The notes beneath the pieces were generated by a model. It was not told the DNA's origin. It did no database searches and saw only the letters and a program-made list of their open reading frames with translations. The position numbers and the translations under genes were made by a program. This document shows, piece after piece, positions 16,247 to 25,181 of a DNA stretch of 64,000 bases. The DNA is from Ruminococcus sp. (GTDB lineage: Bacteria; Bacillota; Clostridia; Oscillospirales; Acutalibacteraceae). Numbering within the stretch: position 1 is the stretch's first letter; the number at the start of each line of letters is the position of its first letter. The DNA is taken from assembly GCA_004558485.1 (NCBI GenBank), contig SFCS01000006.1, forward strand, positions 1 to 64,000, written 5' to 3'.

Positions 16247-17206
16247 TCATCCCTCCGTTACCCTGGTACAAAGCCGGGCAAGCTCCTCAAGCGTTGTGAG
16301 CTTGCCTGCCTCCACCCGCAGCGCCGCCGCACCCGGCAGCCCGCGCATATACCAGGCGGCATGCTTGCGCGCCTCCAAGACCGCGACGCGCTCGCCCTTG
16401 TAGTCTGCGGCAAGCGCCGTCTGACGGAAAAGCGTCGCCATGCGACGGGAAAGCGGCGGCGGGGGCAGCGTTCTGCCCTCGCAGAGCAGGGCATTTATCT
16501 CGGTGAACAGCCACGGCGCGCCGAGCGCCCCTCTGCCCACCATGATGAGATCGCAGCCGGTGTCCTCATACATGGCGGCGGCGTCCGCCGCCGTGAAAAT
16601 GTCGCCGTTGGCAATGACGGGAATGGAAACGGCCGCCTTGACGCGACGGATACAGTCGCGGTCAACGGGCGGGGCATACATCTGCGCGCGGGTGCGTCCG
16701 TGCACCGTCACGGCATCCGCACCGCCTGCCTCGACGGCACGTGCGACCTCGACGGCAACATCCTCATCCTTTTGAAAGCCGCGGCGAATTTTTGCCGTCA
16801 CCGGCACGGGCACGGCATCCTTCACCGCCCGCACGAGCTTCTCGCAAAGCTGCGGCTCAGCCAAAAGGGCGCTGCCGCAGTGATTGCCGACGATCTTCGG
16901 TGCGGGGCAGCCGAGGTTTATATCGATGATGTCGGGGCGGTATGCCATGGCGAGCTCTGCCGCCTTGGCCATGATGGCGGGATCGTCGCCGAAAAGCTGC
17001 ACGGCGGCGGGACGCGCCGTGTCGTCCAGCGCCAAAAGCTCCCTGCTTTTGCGGTCGCCGAAAAGCAGCCCCTTGCAGCTCACCATTTCGCCGACCGTGT
17101 ACGCTGCGCCGAAATCGACGCAGATTTGCCGAAACGCGCGATCGGCGACACCCGCCATCGGAGCGAGTGCCGCCATGCCTTTTATCTCCACATTGCCGAT
17201 AAACAT
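16247..17206 (-). CDS. dusB: tRNA-dihydrouridine synthase DusB
   Basis: 319 aa. FMN-dependent reduction of uridines in the tRNA D-loop. A TIM-barrel N-terminal part carries APMAGVADRAFR, the catalytic-Cys motif DINLGCPAPKIVGN (Cys near residue 100), KIRRGF and VTVHGRTRAQMY; FMN-phosphate motifs ANGDIF and MVGRGALGAPWLF follow, then a helical C-terminus. It is the last gene of a three-gene run with the deacetylase and O-antigen-ligase-like genes, 3 bp after the deacetylase stop. Confidence 0.95.
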   Translation of the reverse strand: MFIGNVEIKGMAALAPMAGVADRAFRQICVDFGAAYTVGEMVSCKGLLFGDRKSRELLALDDTARPAAVQLFGDDPAIMAKAAELAMAYRPDIIDINLGCPAPKIVGNHCGSALLAEPQLCEKLVRAVKDAVPVPVTAKIRRGFQKDEDVAVEVARAVEAGGADAVTVHGRTRAQMYAPPVDRDCIRRVKAAVSIPVIANGDIFTAADAAAMYEDTGCDLIMVGRGALGAPWLFTEINALLCEGRTLPPPPLSRRMATLFRQTALAADYKGERVAVLEARKHAAWYMRGLPGAAALRVEAGKLTTLEELARLCTRVTEG

Positions 17207-17209
17207 ACC

Positions 17210-18241
17210 TTATCTCCCCGGATACCCGTTTTTATATACTTCACCCGCGACCGCGCCGCCGCGCCGTGCCGCCAAAAGCTCCGGCACAGTCACGAAGGTG
17301 TAGCCCTGCGCTTCCAGACGCGGCACAATGATCTTCACTGCATCCACGGTGGTGCGATAGATGTCGTGCATCAAAACGACGGAGCCGTCCTTGATGCCGC
17401 CCCTTGCGGCAAAGGCGGCGCTGACGATCTTGTCTGTGTTGCGGGACTGCCAGTCCTTGGTGTCCACACTCCAATGCACCAGCGGCAGCCCCATGTCCTT
17501 TGCGACCGCCTTGACGGTGTCGTTGGCGTTGCCGCCCGGTGCGCGCAGCATCACAGCGTCATGCCCGATTGCCGCGCGGATGACGGCATTGCAGTCGTCA
17601 ATTTCCTTTTTCACACCGTCGGCGGACAGCCGCGGCAGGCGTGCATGATTTTGCGTGTGGTTGCCGACGGCATGTCCCTCCGCCTCCATGCGCTGAATAA
17701 GTGCGGGATACTTTGCGGCATTTCTGCCGATCAAAAAGAAAGTGGCGCGCACATGATGCTCCCGCAGAAAATCCAGCAGCTCTGCCGTGTATTGTCCCGG
17801 GCCGTCATCAAATGTGAGCGCCACCAATTTGGCTTTGTTGTCTGCGATCTGTCCCGCATCGGTTATCGCGGTCATGCCGTTTGCCGCTTTGAGGGACACC
17901 TGCATTTTCAGCTGTTCATTTTCTGCGGCAAGCGCGGCGTTTTGGCTTTTTTCGCTGCCGAGTTCATCGGAAAGACGGCTGTTTTCGCTCGAAAGACTGT
18001 CGTTTTTCTCCTGCAGCGCCGCGTTTTCCTCTTGCTTTTCGGAAAGCGCGGCACGAAGCCCTGCCTGCGCTTTCTGCAGCTGCACGGTGTACACCAGTCC
18101 CGCCGCGAGCGCGCAAAAGAGCACGGCGAGCAAGAGCGCAAAAACAATCACCCGCCGACGGCGCTGCCCTTTTGGCATATGTACGGGGGATGCGGCGACA
18201 ACATCCACATCCTCCAAAGGTCCCGTGTCAAAGGTTGCCAC
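17210..18241 (-). CDS. Membrane-anchored polysaccharide deacetylase
   Basis: 343 aa from GTG at 18241 (AAAGG upstream). A cytoplasmic basic stretch and one membrane segment (about 29-51) are followed by a coiled coil (about 55-110, repeated LQEKNDSLSSENSRL-type heptads) and a NodB deacetylase domain (about 138-325). Motif 1 TFDDGP, motif 2 NHTQNH (metal histidines), motif 3 RAPGGN and motif 5 VLMHD are present. The usual Arg-containing motif 3 RxPGG is intact, so it should be active on peptidoglycan or another N-acetylated wall polymer outside the membrane. It is encoded between an O-antigen-ligase-like gene and dusB. Confidence 0.9.
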   Translation of the reverse strand: MATFDTGPLEDVDVVAASPVHMPKGQRRRRVIVFALLLAVLFCALAAGLVYTVQLQKAQAGLRAALSEKQEENAALQEKNDSLSSENSRLSDELGSEKSQNAALAAENEQLKMQVSLKAANGMTAITDAGQIADNKAKLVALTFDDGPGQYTAELLDFLREHHVRATFFLIGRNAAKYPALIQRMEAEGHAVGNHTQNHARLPRLSADGVKKEIDDCNAVIRAAIGHDAVMLRAPGGNANDTVKAVAKDMGLPLVHWSVDTKDWQSRNTDKIVSAAFAARGGIKDGSVVLMHDIYRTTVDAVKIIVPRLEAQGYTFVTVPELLAARRGGAVAGEVYKNGYPGR

Positions 18242-18265
18242 TTTTCTTCATCCTTTGCGGTGTCA

Positions 18266-19699
18266 TCAATATCTGTGTCTTTCGATAAAAACAGGCTCGG
18301 CAAGCGGGCTGTAGGAACGACGCCGCCTGAACGACAGCACCCGTGTCGGTTCGTGCAGATACAGTCTTGCCGCCGCCTCGGTCATGCCCATGAGCAGCAT
18401 GCAGGTGCACAAAAGGCGCGGAATGAGCAGCGGGAAGTCAAACACCCCGTGCACACAAAGTGCCAAAAGCGCGCCGATGATGGCAAAGCCGAAGAGCTGT
18501 GCCTCGCGGTGCTGCGGCATTTTGAGCAGCGCCGCGCCGCGCCGCAGCAAAAGCCGCAAAATGCAGCAGAAAAGGAAAAGCGAAAGGATGCCGCCCTCCG
18601 AGAGAATTTCCAGAAACAGATTGTGCGCATGCTTGAACGGCAGACCGTAGCCGGACAGGATGTCCTGTGTGGTCTGTACGCCGACGCCCGCGCCGAAAAG
18701 CGGATGCTCACGCACGCTCAGTAGCACCTTTTTCCACATCACGAAGCGCATGTGCACCGAATAGTCGTCGGCATAGCCCTCGGACATGATCTGATCGACC
18801 GCCTGCGACAGGCTCTCGGGGCGCTCATTTTCACTTTCCGTGACCGCGGATGCCGATTGCTGCGTGTTCTGCGGCACGGCGGAAAGAAGGCGGTTGCCGA
18901 TGCAGGGCGGAATGAGCAGCACCACATAAATAACGGTCAGCACCGTCATCACAAAGCGCTTGCGAATAAACAGTGCGCAGAGCAGCAGCCCGACCGCGAT
19001 GATCGCCAGATAGCCGCCGCGCGAGAAGGTAAAGCCCAGTCCGTACGCCGCGATGATGAGCGAAATGCGCGCCGCCGCCTTGGGCTTGGAGCGCGTACCC
19101 GTCAGGACGAAGGCGATGGAGAACGGGATGGACAAAACGAGATAGGCAGCCAGCAGGTTCGGGTTCGAGAAGGTACCCGACATGCGCTCGCCGAAGTTCT
19201 CGTTGCTGTACGGAATGTTCAAAAGGCGATAAAAGAAGCTGTCCGCCGCAAACCACAGCTTGCCGTTGATCTGCAGGTGGAACACTTCCCGCAAAAGATA
19301 CTGAAGCACCGCCACGCCGCCGACAATACCCGTCACGGTCGTCATGCACAGCACTGCCGTGCGCAGGCGCTGCCGATCGGTGAGCACCGTCACCGCCGCG
19401 ACATAGGCGCAAAAGACCGAGACCCACATTATCAGCGACCAAAAGCTGCCGACGAAATCGGTCGAATAGACAAGGCTGAATGCCATATACAAAAGATAGA
19501 CCGCCATGAGCAGTCCGAGCTTGCCGAACGCGGGCGTTCTGCCGTTTTTCTTCGCGTCCCGCAGCGCCAAAAACAACGAGGCAAAGATCAGCGGAAAGCT
19601 GACATAGTCGGAGAAAAGCGGCGCCGCCGTCAAGAGCAGCACGCTGTAAAACCACGGCTCGCGCCGCACGCTGATATACGCATCCTTCAGCTGACCCAT
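18266..19699 (-). CDS. O-antigen ligase/polymerase-family membrane protein
   Basis: 477 aa, with roughly ten to twelve membrane segments. The Wzy/WaaL hallmark large extracytoplasmic loop lies at about 265-350 (polar sequence with ESENERPESLSQAVDQ) and is followed by HPLFGAGVGVQT and FKHAHNLFLEILSEGG, the conserved ligase-domain H-NxxLE block. Such proteins join or polymerise lipid-linked glycans at the outer face of the membrane. GGAGG lies 8 nt before the ATG. It heads the run with the deacetylase and dusB; a TTGCCG-16-TAATAA promoter-like pair is about 55 bp upstream. Confidence 0.85.
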   Translation of the reverse strand: MGQLKDAYISVRREPWFYSVLLLTAAPLFSDYVSFPLIFASLFLALRDAKKNGRTPAFGKLGLLMAVYLLYMAFSLVYSTDFVGSFWSLIMWVSVFCAYVAAVTVLTDRQRLRTAVLCMTTVTGIVGGVAVLQYLLREVFHLQINGKLWFAADSFFYRLLNIPYSNENFGERMSGTFSNPNLLAAYLVLSIPFSIAFVLTGTRSKPKAAARISLIIAAYGLGFTFSRGGYLAIIAVGLLLCALFIRKRFVMTVLTVIYVVLLIPPCIGNRLLSAVPQNTQQSASAVTESENERPESLSQAVDQIMSEGYADDYSVHMRFVMWKKVLLSVREHPLFGAGVGVQTTQDILSGYGLPFKHAHNLFLEILSEGGILSLFLFCCILRLLLRRGAALLKMPQHREAQLFGFAIIGALLALCVHGVFDFPLLIPRLLCTCMLLMGMTEAAARLYLHEPTRVLSFRRRRSYSPLAEPVFIERHRY

Positions 19700-19808
19700 C
19701 TCTTTGCCTCCTTTCTTTTCATCACACAGGGCACACTACCCTTATTATGCCTTTATCTTAGCACGGCAAACCGGTAAATACAAGAAAGGTTACAAAACTG
19801 TAATAAAG

Positions 19809-19911
19809 AAAGCCGCTGAAAAATCCGCGGGAGCGGTGTCAAGCGCCCTTCGGCGTATAAGAAATACGCCACGAAGGGCACTTTCCTCCCTCGCGGTTTT
19901 TGAGCGGCTTT
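19809..19911. repeat. Long imperfect hairpin, about 45-50 bp arms
   Basis: The outer arm AAAGCCGCT...AAAAA.CCGCG pairs with CGCGG.TTTTT...AGCGGCTTT, and the inner arm GCCCTTCG.GGCGTAT (to 19858) pairs with ATACGCC.CGAAGGGC (from 19864) around AAGAA. Several bulges interrupt the stem. A 13-bp direct repeat GAAAAATCCGCGG occurs at 19818-19830 and again at 19913-19925, just beyond the 3' arm. It lies between the apt terminator and the O-antigen-ligase-like gene. There is no coding potential. Confidence 0.7.
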
Positions 19912-19928
19912 TGAAAAATCCGCGGCAA

Positions 19929-19956
19929 AAAGCGGCTGCCCGCAGGCAGCCGCTTT
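19929..19956 (-). terminator. apt terminator
   Basis: AAAGCGGCTGCC/GGCAGCCGCTTT around CGCA, followed on the minus strand by a T-run. It is placed 20 bp after the apt stop. Confidence 0.85.
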
Positions 19957-19976
19957 CAGGATTCGGAGCTTATGAT

Positions 19977-20501
19977 TTATTTTCCGTCATAGCAGATGAC
20001 GGACGCCACATCATACTTTTTCAGCTTTTCGCGGGCGTTCAGCCCCGCAAGCTCGATCAGAAACAGCATCTTGACGATCTTGCCGCCCAGCTCCTCGCAA
20101 AGCTCCGCGGCGGCCTTGATCGTGCCGCCGGTGGCGATGAGATCGTCCACCAGCACCACCCGCTGTCCGGGCTTTATTGCATCCTTGTGCATTTCGATGA
20201 CGGCAGTGCCGTATTCGAGGTCATATTCCTTTTTCACCGTTTCGCACGGCAGCTTGCCCTCCTTGCGGATGAGCACAAACGGCTTGTGCAGGTTATAGGC
20301 AAGCGGCATGCCGAGGATGAAGCCGCGGGACTCCGTTCCGGCGATGACATCGAAATCGAGCCCGTCGAGCCTTTTCTGCATCTCGTCGATTGCCAGGTGC
20401 AGTCCGTCCGCATCCTGCAAAACACTTGTCAGATCGCGGAAAATGATGCCCTTTTCGGGAAAATCGGGGATGCTGCGCACATAGTCTTCCAATTTTTTCA
20501 T
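19977..20501 (-). CDS. apt: Adenine phosphoribosyltransferase
   Basis: 174 aa, normal length. It converts adenine and PRPP to AMP in purine salvage. The PRPP-binding loop VVLVDDLIATGGT is intact; the N-terminal FPEKGIIFRDLTSVLQD and the SRGFILGMPLA, PFVLIRKEGKLP loops are family hallmarks. It follows the DegV gene by 26 bp on the same strand and ends in a hairpin terminator. Confidence 0.96.
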   Translation of the reverse strand: MKKLEDYVRSIPDFPEKGIIFRDLTSVLQDADGLHLAIDEMQKRLDGLDFDVIAGTESRGFILGMPLAYNLHKPFVLIRKEGKLPCETVKKEYDLEYGTAVIEMHKDAIKPGQRVVLVDDLIATGGTIKAAAELCEELGGKIVKMLFLIELAGLNAREKLKKYDVASVICYDGK

Positions 20502-20527
20502 GACAAAGAACGACCTTTCGAAAACAG

Positions 20528-21382
20528 TTATTTCGTAATAAACAGCACACCCAGCGTGTTCGGTCCGCAGTGAGAAGAAATGGTGCAGCCTGCGCGCGTG
20601 ACCAAGATCTCGTCAAAGCGCTGATACTTTTTCACAAGCTCCCGCACCATGTCGATGCGCTCCTCGGAGATGCCGGAATGGGTGATGAAGATGCGCGTGG
20701 GAACGATGTCGTCGCGCCCCTCCAGCTGATCGGCAACATACTGCTCGAGCGCTTTGTCGAGAGAGCCGCGGTATTTCTTGTCGACGCCCATCGAGCCGTC
20801 GGCATTGTCCACGCGGATGGAGGGCTTGAGGCGCAAAAGGTTTGCGCCGAACATGGCAAGCGCCGAGCAGCGGCCGCCCTTGTAGAGATATTCCAGCGTG
20901 TCGATGACAAAGCTGGCGCTCACTCTGCCCGCAATTTCATTCAGCTCTGCAACGATGTCTGCCGCCGCCATGCCCTTTGCGATGCGTTCGGCGGCCTCGA
21001 TAACGAGATGACCCGTGCCCGTGGAAAGGTTGCGGCTGTCCACGGGATAAACACCGGGCAGCTCCTCTGCCGCCAGCTTGCAGTTGTTGTGCGAGCTGGA
21101 GAGCGCCGAGCCGATGTTGATGTGGATGACCTCATTGCCCGCCTCGATGAAGGGCTTGAAGCAGTTGATATATTCCGAAACATTGGCCGCCGCCGTCTTG
21201 GGCAGCACGCCCTTTTCGGCATGGGTGGCATAGATGGTGTCGGGATCGATGTCTATGCCGTCCAGATAGCTGTTTTCGCCCTCCAGAACATGCAGGGGGA
21301 CAAGGTGTACATTATACTTTTCGAGCAATTCCTCGCTGAGATCACAGGTGCTGTCGGCACAAAGAATGATATTTTTTGCCAA
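20528..21382 (-). CDS. DegV-family fatty-acid-binding protein
   Basis: 284 aa from TTG at 21382, chosen because GAAAGGAAG lies just upstream and the family begins LAKNIILCADSTCDLSEEL; the longer ATG frame has no RBS. DegV (FakB-like) proteins bind a fatty acid and present it to FakA for phosphorylation. Visible are the N-terminal DST(C)DL motif, KTAAANVSEY, the lipid-contact block HINIGSALSSSHNN, SRNLSTGTGH and LEYLYKGGRCS. No FakA is in this window. First gene of an operon with apt. Confidence 0.9.
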   Translation of the reverse strand: MAKNIILCADSTCDLSEELLEKYNVHLVPLHVLEGENSYLDGIDIDPDTIYATHAEKGVLPKTAAANVSEYINCFKPFIEAGNEVIHINIGSALSSSHNNCKLAAEELPGVYPVDSRNLSTGTGHLVIEAAERIAKGMAAADIVAELNEIAGRVSASFVIDTLEYLYKGGRCSALAMFGANLLRLKPSIRVDNADGSMGVDKKYRGSLDKALEQYVADQLEGRDDIVPTRIFITHSGISEERIDMVRELVKKYQRFDEILVTRAGCTISSHCGPNTLGVLFITK

Positions 21383-21426
21383 GCGTATCTTCCTTTCGTT
21401 CGGTGATGGGTGTGCGCAACAAGGTG

Positions 21427-21455
21427 AGTATAGCATATTCTTCCCGAAATTACAA
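21427..21455 (-). promoter_or_regulatory. Sigma-A-type promoter of the degV-apt operon
   Basis: Minus strand TTGTAA (21455-21450), 17-bp spacer, TATACT (21432-21427), about 45 bp before the TTG start. Confidence 0.6.
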
Positions 21456-21462
21456 GAAAATG

Positions 21463-21491
21463 TTGCACAAACCGCGCCGGTGGTGTAAAAT
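21463..21491 (+). promoter_or_regulatory. Sigma-A-type promoter of the GH78 gene
   Basis: TTGCAC (21463-21468), 17-bp spacer, TAAAAT (21486-21491); the gene starts at 21518 after AGAGGGGG. It is back to back with the degV promoter. Confidence 0.6.
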
Positions 21492-21517
21492 ACATCTATC
21501 AAAGAGGGGGTGGCGTC

Positions 21518-23644
21518 ATGTTTGAAAACGCTAAATGGATCACGCGCACGCCGTCGGTGCGCTGGGGCTTTGAGGACGATCCGGCAAAGCTGCCGCCGTC
21601 GCCGTATCTCGCCCGTACCTTCACGGTGAAAAAGCCGCTCAAAAGCGCGACGCTCTCCGCGGCGGGACTGGGACAGGCGGCATATTTCTTAAACGGTGCG
21701 CGTCTGCCGGACAGCCACCGCCCGACCGATCCGACCGCCCCCGTGAGGGCGGTCATCTACCGTTCCTTTGATCTGTCGGCGCTGCTGCACGAGGGGCAAA
21801 ACCGTTTCGGTGCCATGCTCGGCAACAACGGCTATAACGATCCGCGTGTTGTCCGCTTTCGCGGTGTGCCGATGCTCATTGCGCAGATCGACCTTGTCTA
21901 TACCGACGGCACGACCGATTCGGTCGTCACCGACACCGCCTTTAAGACCGCCGACGCGCCGGTTCTGTTCAGCTTGCGCCGCTGCGGCGAAAAATATGAC
22001 GCAAGAAGGGAGATCGACGGCTGGTGTGCCGCGGGTTTTGACGACAGCGACTGGGAACATGCGCACATCTGCGCAGGGCCGGGCGGCGTTTTGCGCCCGA
22101 CCGTCTGCCCGCCGGAGCGCATCGTGCGCCGCATCGCGGGGAGCGAGATCGCAAAGGGCGTTTTTGATTTCGGTGAAAATGTCAGCGGACATGTCGCCGT
22201 CACCGTGCGCGGCAAGTGCGGCAGCGAGATCGAGGTGCGCTATGCCGAGCTGCTCGCCGCCGACGGTCAGCATGTTGATCAGGGGAATATTTTAGCCGAC
22301 ATCTATAAGCCGATGGCGCACAAGGATGTCTATATTTTGAGAGGCGACGGCGAGGAGCATTATGCGCCGCTTTTTTCCTACCACGGATTTCGGTATGCCG
22401 AGGTGACGGGTGATTTCGAAAGCGTCGCGCTCACGGCGGAGGTGGCGCACACCGACCTTGCCCCCGCGGCGGCGTTTTCCTGCGATAACGGAACGCTTGC
22501 GGCGCTGCACGACATCACGGTGCGCTCCGTGCTCACCAACTGCCACGGTGCACTCACCGACTGCCCCCACCGCGAGCAAAACGAGTGGACGGGCGACGGG
22601 CTGCTCAGCGCCGAGGCGGTGTGTATCGCCTTCGATGCCTATGACTTCTTTTATGAATGGATGCAGAAATTCAAGGAGGATCAGCTGCCGGACGGGCGGC
22701 TGCCCTGCATCATTCCGATGAAAAACGGCGTGTGGGAGACGGCGTTTGCCAACGGCCCCGACTGGGACAGCGCCATTTTCCATATCCCCTATTATGCTTA
22801 CCGCTACAGCGGCGACCGCCGCATCGTGGATCTCGTGTGGGAAAATATGGAGCGCACACTGCGGCACTTTGCCACGCTGTCCGAAAATTGCCTTTTGCGT
22901 GCGGGCGTGGGCGACTGGGCATCCTGCGGTGCGACCTGTGACAAGCAGATCACCGACACTGCCTATTATGCGATCGACGCGCGCATGATGGCGGAGATGG
23001 CGGCAGCGACCGGCAGAGACCCCGCGCCCTTTGCGGCTCTTTTTGCCCGTATCCGCGATGATTTTCGCGCCGCCTATGTGAAAAACGGGGAGCTGACCGA
23101 CACACACCAAACGACGCTTGCCGCCGCGATCTTTGCGGGCTTTCTCACAGAAAAAGAAAAAAAGGCGGCGGGCGATCGCCTTGCCGCCGCACTTGCCGCG
23201 GCGGATCACCATTTCATCTGCGGGGTGCACGGACTGCGCTTTATATTTGATGCGCTGTGTGACACCGGCCACGTGCAGGAGCTGTTTGACACGGTGGTAA
23301 ACCCCGCCTATCCCGGCTTCGGCAACATCGTTGCGCGCGGGATGACGACACTGCCGGAGTGGTTCAACTACGGTGCGTCGCAAAATCACCATTTCCGCAG
23401 CCCTGTGGACGCCTGGCTGTTTAACTACCTTGCGGGTATCCGCCCCGTCGGCTTCGGCATGGAAACGGTGCGCATCGCCCCGCAGTTTGTGCGCGGGGTG
23501 ACGACGCTCAAGGCGACGGTGCACGGCGTGACCGTTTCCTATGACGAGAAGACCCTCACGGTGCAAAGCCCCGTGCCGTTCACGCTTTGCCTTAACGGGG
23601 AAGAGAAGACATATCCTGCGGGAGAATGGCAGGTGGCGCGCTGA
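21518..23644 (+). CDS. Alpha-L-rhamnosidase-family glycosidase, GH78
   Basis: 708 aa. GH78 enzymes release alpha-L-rhamnose from plant or bacterial glycans and glycosides. The N-terminal beta domains include the family-typical LGQAAYFLNGARLPDSHRPT and MLGNNGYN. A central beta domain follows, then an (alpha/alpha)6 barrel from about 310 with LTDCPHREQNEWTGDG, the GH78 active-site block in which acidic residues act as acid and base. PEWFNYGASQNHHF and a C-terminal beta domain complete it. There is no signal peptide, so it should act on imported substrate. Some GH78-like proteins have other specificities. Own promoter; the stop overlaps the next start (TGATG). Confidence 0.85.
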   Translation: MFENAKWITRTPSVRWGFEDDPAKLPPSPYLARTFTVKKPLKSATLSAAGLGQAAYFLNGARLPDSHRPTDPTAPVRAVIYRSFDLSALLHEGQNRFGAMLGNNGYNDPRVVRFRGVPMLIAQIDLVYTDGTTDSVVTDTAFKTADAPVLFSLRRCGEKYDARREIDGWCAAGFDDSDWEHAHICAGPGGVLRPTVCPPERIVRRIAGSEIAKGVFDFGENVSGHVAVTVRGKCGSEIEVRYAELLAADGQHVDQGNILADIYKPMAHKDVYILRGDGEEHYAPLFSYHGFRYAEVTGDFESVALTAEVAHTDLAPAAAFSCDNGTLAALHDITVRSVLTNCHGALTDCPHREQNEWTGDGLLSAEAVCIAFDAYDFFYEWMQKFKEDQLPDGRLPCIIPMKNGVWETAFANGPDWDSAIFHIPYYAYRYSGDRRIVDLVWENMERTLRHFATLSENCLLRAGVGDWASCGATCDKQITDTAYYAIDARMMAEMAAATGRDPAPFAALFARIRDDFRAAYVKNGELTDTHQTTLAAAIFAGFLTEKEKKAAGDRLAAALAAADHHFICGVHGLRFIFDALCDTGHVQELFDTVVNPAYPGFGNIVARGMTTLPEWFNYGASQNHHFRSPVDAWLFNYLAGIRPVGFGMETVRIAPQFVRGVTTLKATVHGVTVSYDEKTLTVQSPVPFTLCLNGEEKTYPAGEWQVAR

Positions 23645-24519
23645 TGGAAACGCTTTGCTTTTCCGTGCCGCCGGCCTTGGACGGCGTGACGGTGCAGACA
23701 TTTCTGCGGCAGCACTGCGGGCTTTCGTGGCGCATGGTGGTAAAGCTCAAGCGGGTGGAAAACGGCATCACCGCCGACGGCGTGCACTGCCGCACCATCG
23801 ACCGCCTGCGGGCGGGACAAACGGTGGCGGTGACCATGCCCGCCGACGCGGTGAAGATCGAGGGTGCGGACATGCCGCTTGCGGTTGTTTTTGAGGACGC
23901 GCACCTGATGGTTGTGGACAAGCCGCCGTTTTTGGCGGTGCATCCGTCGGCGGGCAAGCCCGAGCCGACGCTGGCAAACGCCGTTGTCGGCTATTTTGAG
24001 CGGGCGGGGACGCCGCTGTCCTTTCGCCCCATCAGCCGCCTTGACCGCAACACGAGCGGGCTGCTGCCGGTGGCGAAAAGTCCGCACATTGCCTATGCGC
24101 TGGCGCGTAAGATCGACAAGACCTATTTTGCCCTGTGCTGCGGGGAGCTGCACGGCAGCGGGGTCGTGGACGCGCCCATCCGCGTGAAGGAGGGCTGCAC
24201 CATCACCCGCGAGGTCGGCGCGGGCGGCAAGGAGAGCCGCACCCGCTATGAGGCGTTGAAGACCGACGGTCATATCACGCTTCTGCGCCTGCAGACGGAG
24301 ACCGGCAGAACGCATCAGATTCGCGTGCACATGGCATATCTCGGGCATCCGCTCGTGGGCGACACCATGTACGGCACGGACGAGACGCTGCCGCGACACG
24401 CGCTGCACTGTGCGCAGCTGCAATTCACCCATCCCGTAACCGGCGCGGCGGTGACGCTTTCGTCGCCGATCCCCGCCGATATGCAAACACTCATCGACAC
24501 TTTGGAGGAAACAGTATGA
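23644..24519 (+). CDS. RluA-family pseudouridine synthase
   Basis: 291 aa from ATG at 23644. An N-terminal S4-like RNA-binding part (LDGVTVQTFLRQHCGLSWRMVVKLKR) is followed by the catalytic domain: ISRLDRNTSGLL carries the catalytic Asp, with HRLD varied to SRLD as in one RluA subgroup. KTYFALCCGEL, LRLQTETGRTHQIRVHMAYLGHPLVGDTMYG and the final LSSPIP are typical. It isomerises uridine in rRNA or tRNA; the target site cannot be read from sequence. It overlaps the next gene by 4 bp. Confidence 0.9.
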   Translation: METLCFSVPPALDGVTVQTFLRQHCGLSWRMVVKLKRVENGITADGVHCRTIDRLRAGQTVAVTMPADAVKIEGADMPLAVVFEDAHLMVVDKPPFLAVHPSAGKPEPTLANAVVGYFERAGTPLSFRPISRLDRNTSGLLPVAKSPHIAYALARKIDKTYFALCCGELHGSGVVDAPIRVKEGCTITREVGAGGKESRTRYEALKTDGHITLLRLQTETGRTHQIRVHMAYLGHPLVGDTMYGTDETLPRHALHCAQLQFTHPVTGAAVTLSSPIPADMQTLIDTLEETV

Positions 24520-25181
24520 TCAAGGCCTGCATTTTCGACATGGACGGCACCGTGTCCAACACCATCAACAGCATCACCTATTTCGGCAACAAGGCGCTCA
24601 CGGAAAACGGCCTTTCCGGTTTTGCGCCCGACGACTATAAATACATGGTCGGCAACGGCGCGGACATTTTGGTGCGGCGGATGTTTGTGAAAAACGGCTG
24701 CACCGACGAGGCGCTGTATAAAAAAGTGCTGAAGGAATATAATGAAAGCTATGACAACGATTTTCTGTATCTCACCGCGCCCTATGACGGCATCCTGCCG
24801 CTGCTCGACGATCTGCGCGCGGCGGGGATCAAAACGGGCGTGCTTTCGAATAAGCCGCACTCCACAACGCTGAAGGTGGCGGATGCGCTGTTCGGCGATC
24901 GGCTGGATCTCTGCTTCGGGCAGAGAGAGGGGAAACCGATCAAGCCCGATCCGACGGTGTTAAAGGAAATGCTTTCGATGCTCGGCATCACGCCCGACGA
25001 GTGCCTCTATGCGGGCGACACCGCGACCGACATGCAGACCGGAAAGGGCGCGGGCTGCTTCACCGTCGGCGTGCTTTGGGGCTTCCGCACCGAAAAGGAG
25101 CTGCGCGACAACCGCGCGGACGCGATCGTGGCAAAGCCCGCAGAAATTTTCAAACTGATAAAGGAGAAAAACGGCAAATGA
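24516..25181 (+). CDS. HAD-family phosphatase, phosphoglycolate-phosphatase type
   Basis: 221 aa. HAD motif I FDMDGTVSNT (nucleophile Asp near 8), motif II VLSNKPH, motif III Lys in GKPIKPDP and motif IV YAGDTATDM are in order, with a helical C1 cap between I and II. The PKP and SNK features point to the Gph/PGMB group, so small phosphate esters are the expected substrates. ATGA overlaps tie it to the pseudouridine synthase before it and the GpsA-like gene after it. Confidence 0.88.
   Translation: MIKACIFDMDGTVSNTINSITYFGNKALTENGLSGFAPDDYKYMVGNGADILVRRMFVKNGCTDEALYKKVLKEYNESYDNDFLYLTAPYDGILPLLDDLRAAGIKTGVLSNKPHSTTLKVADALFGDRLDLCFGQREGKPIKPDPTVLKEMLSMLGITPDECLYAGDTATDMQTGKGAGCFTVGVLWGFRTEKELRDNRADAIVAKPAEIFKLIKEKNGK

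Noticed and set aside
16361..18724. A 787-codon plus-strand frame opposite dusB, the deacetylase and the ligase-like gene
   Set aside because: It crosses three well-supported genes on the other strand; composition is typical of an antisense shadow.
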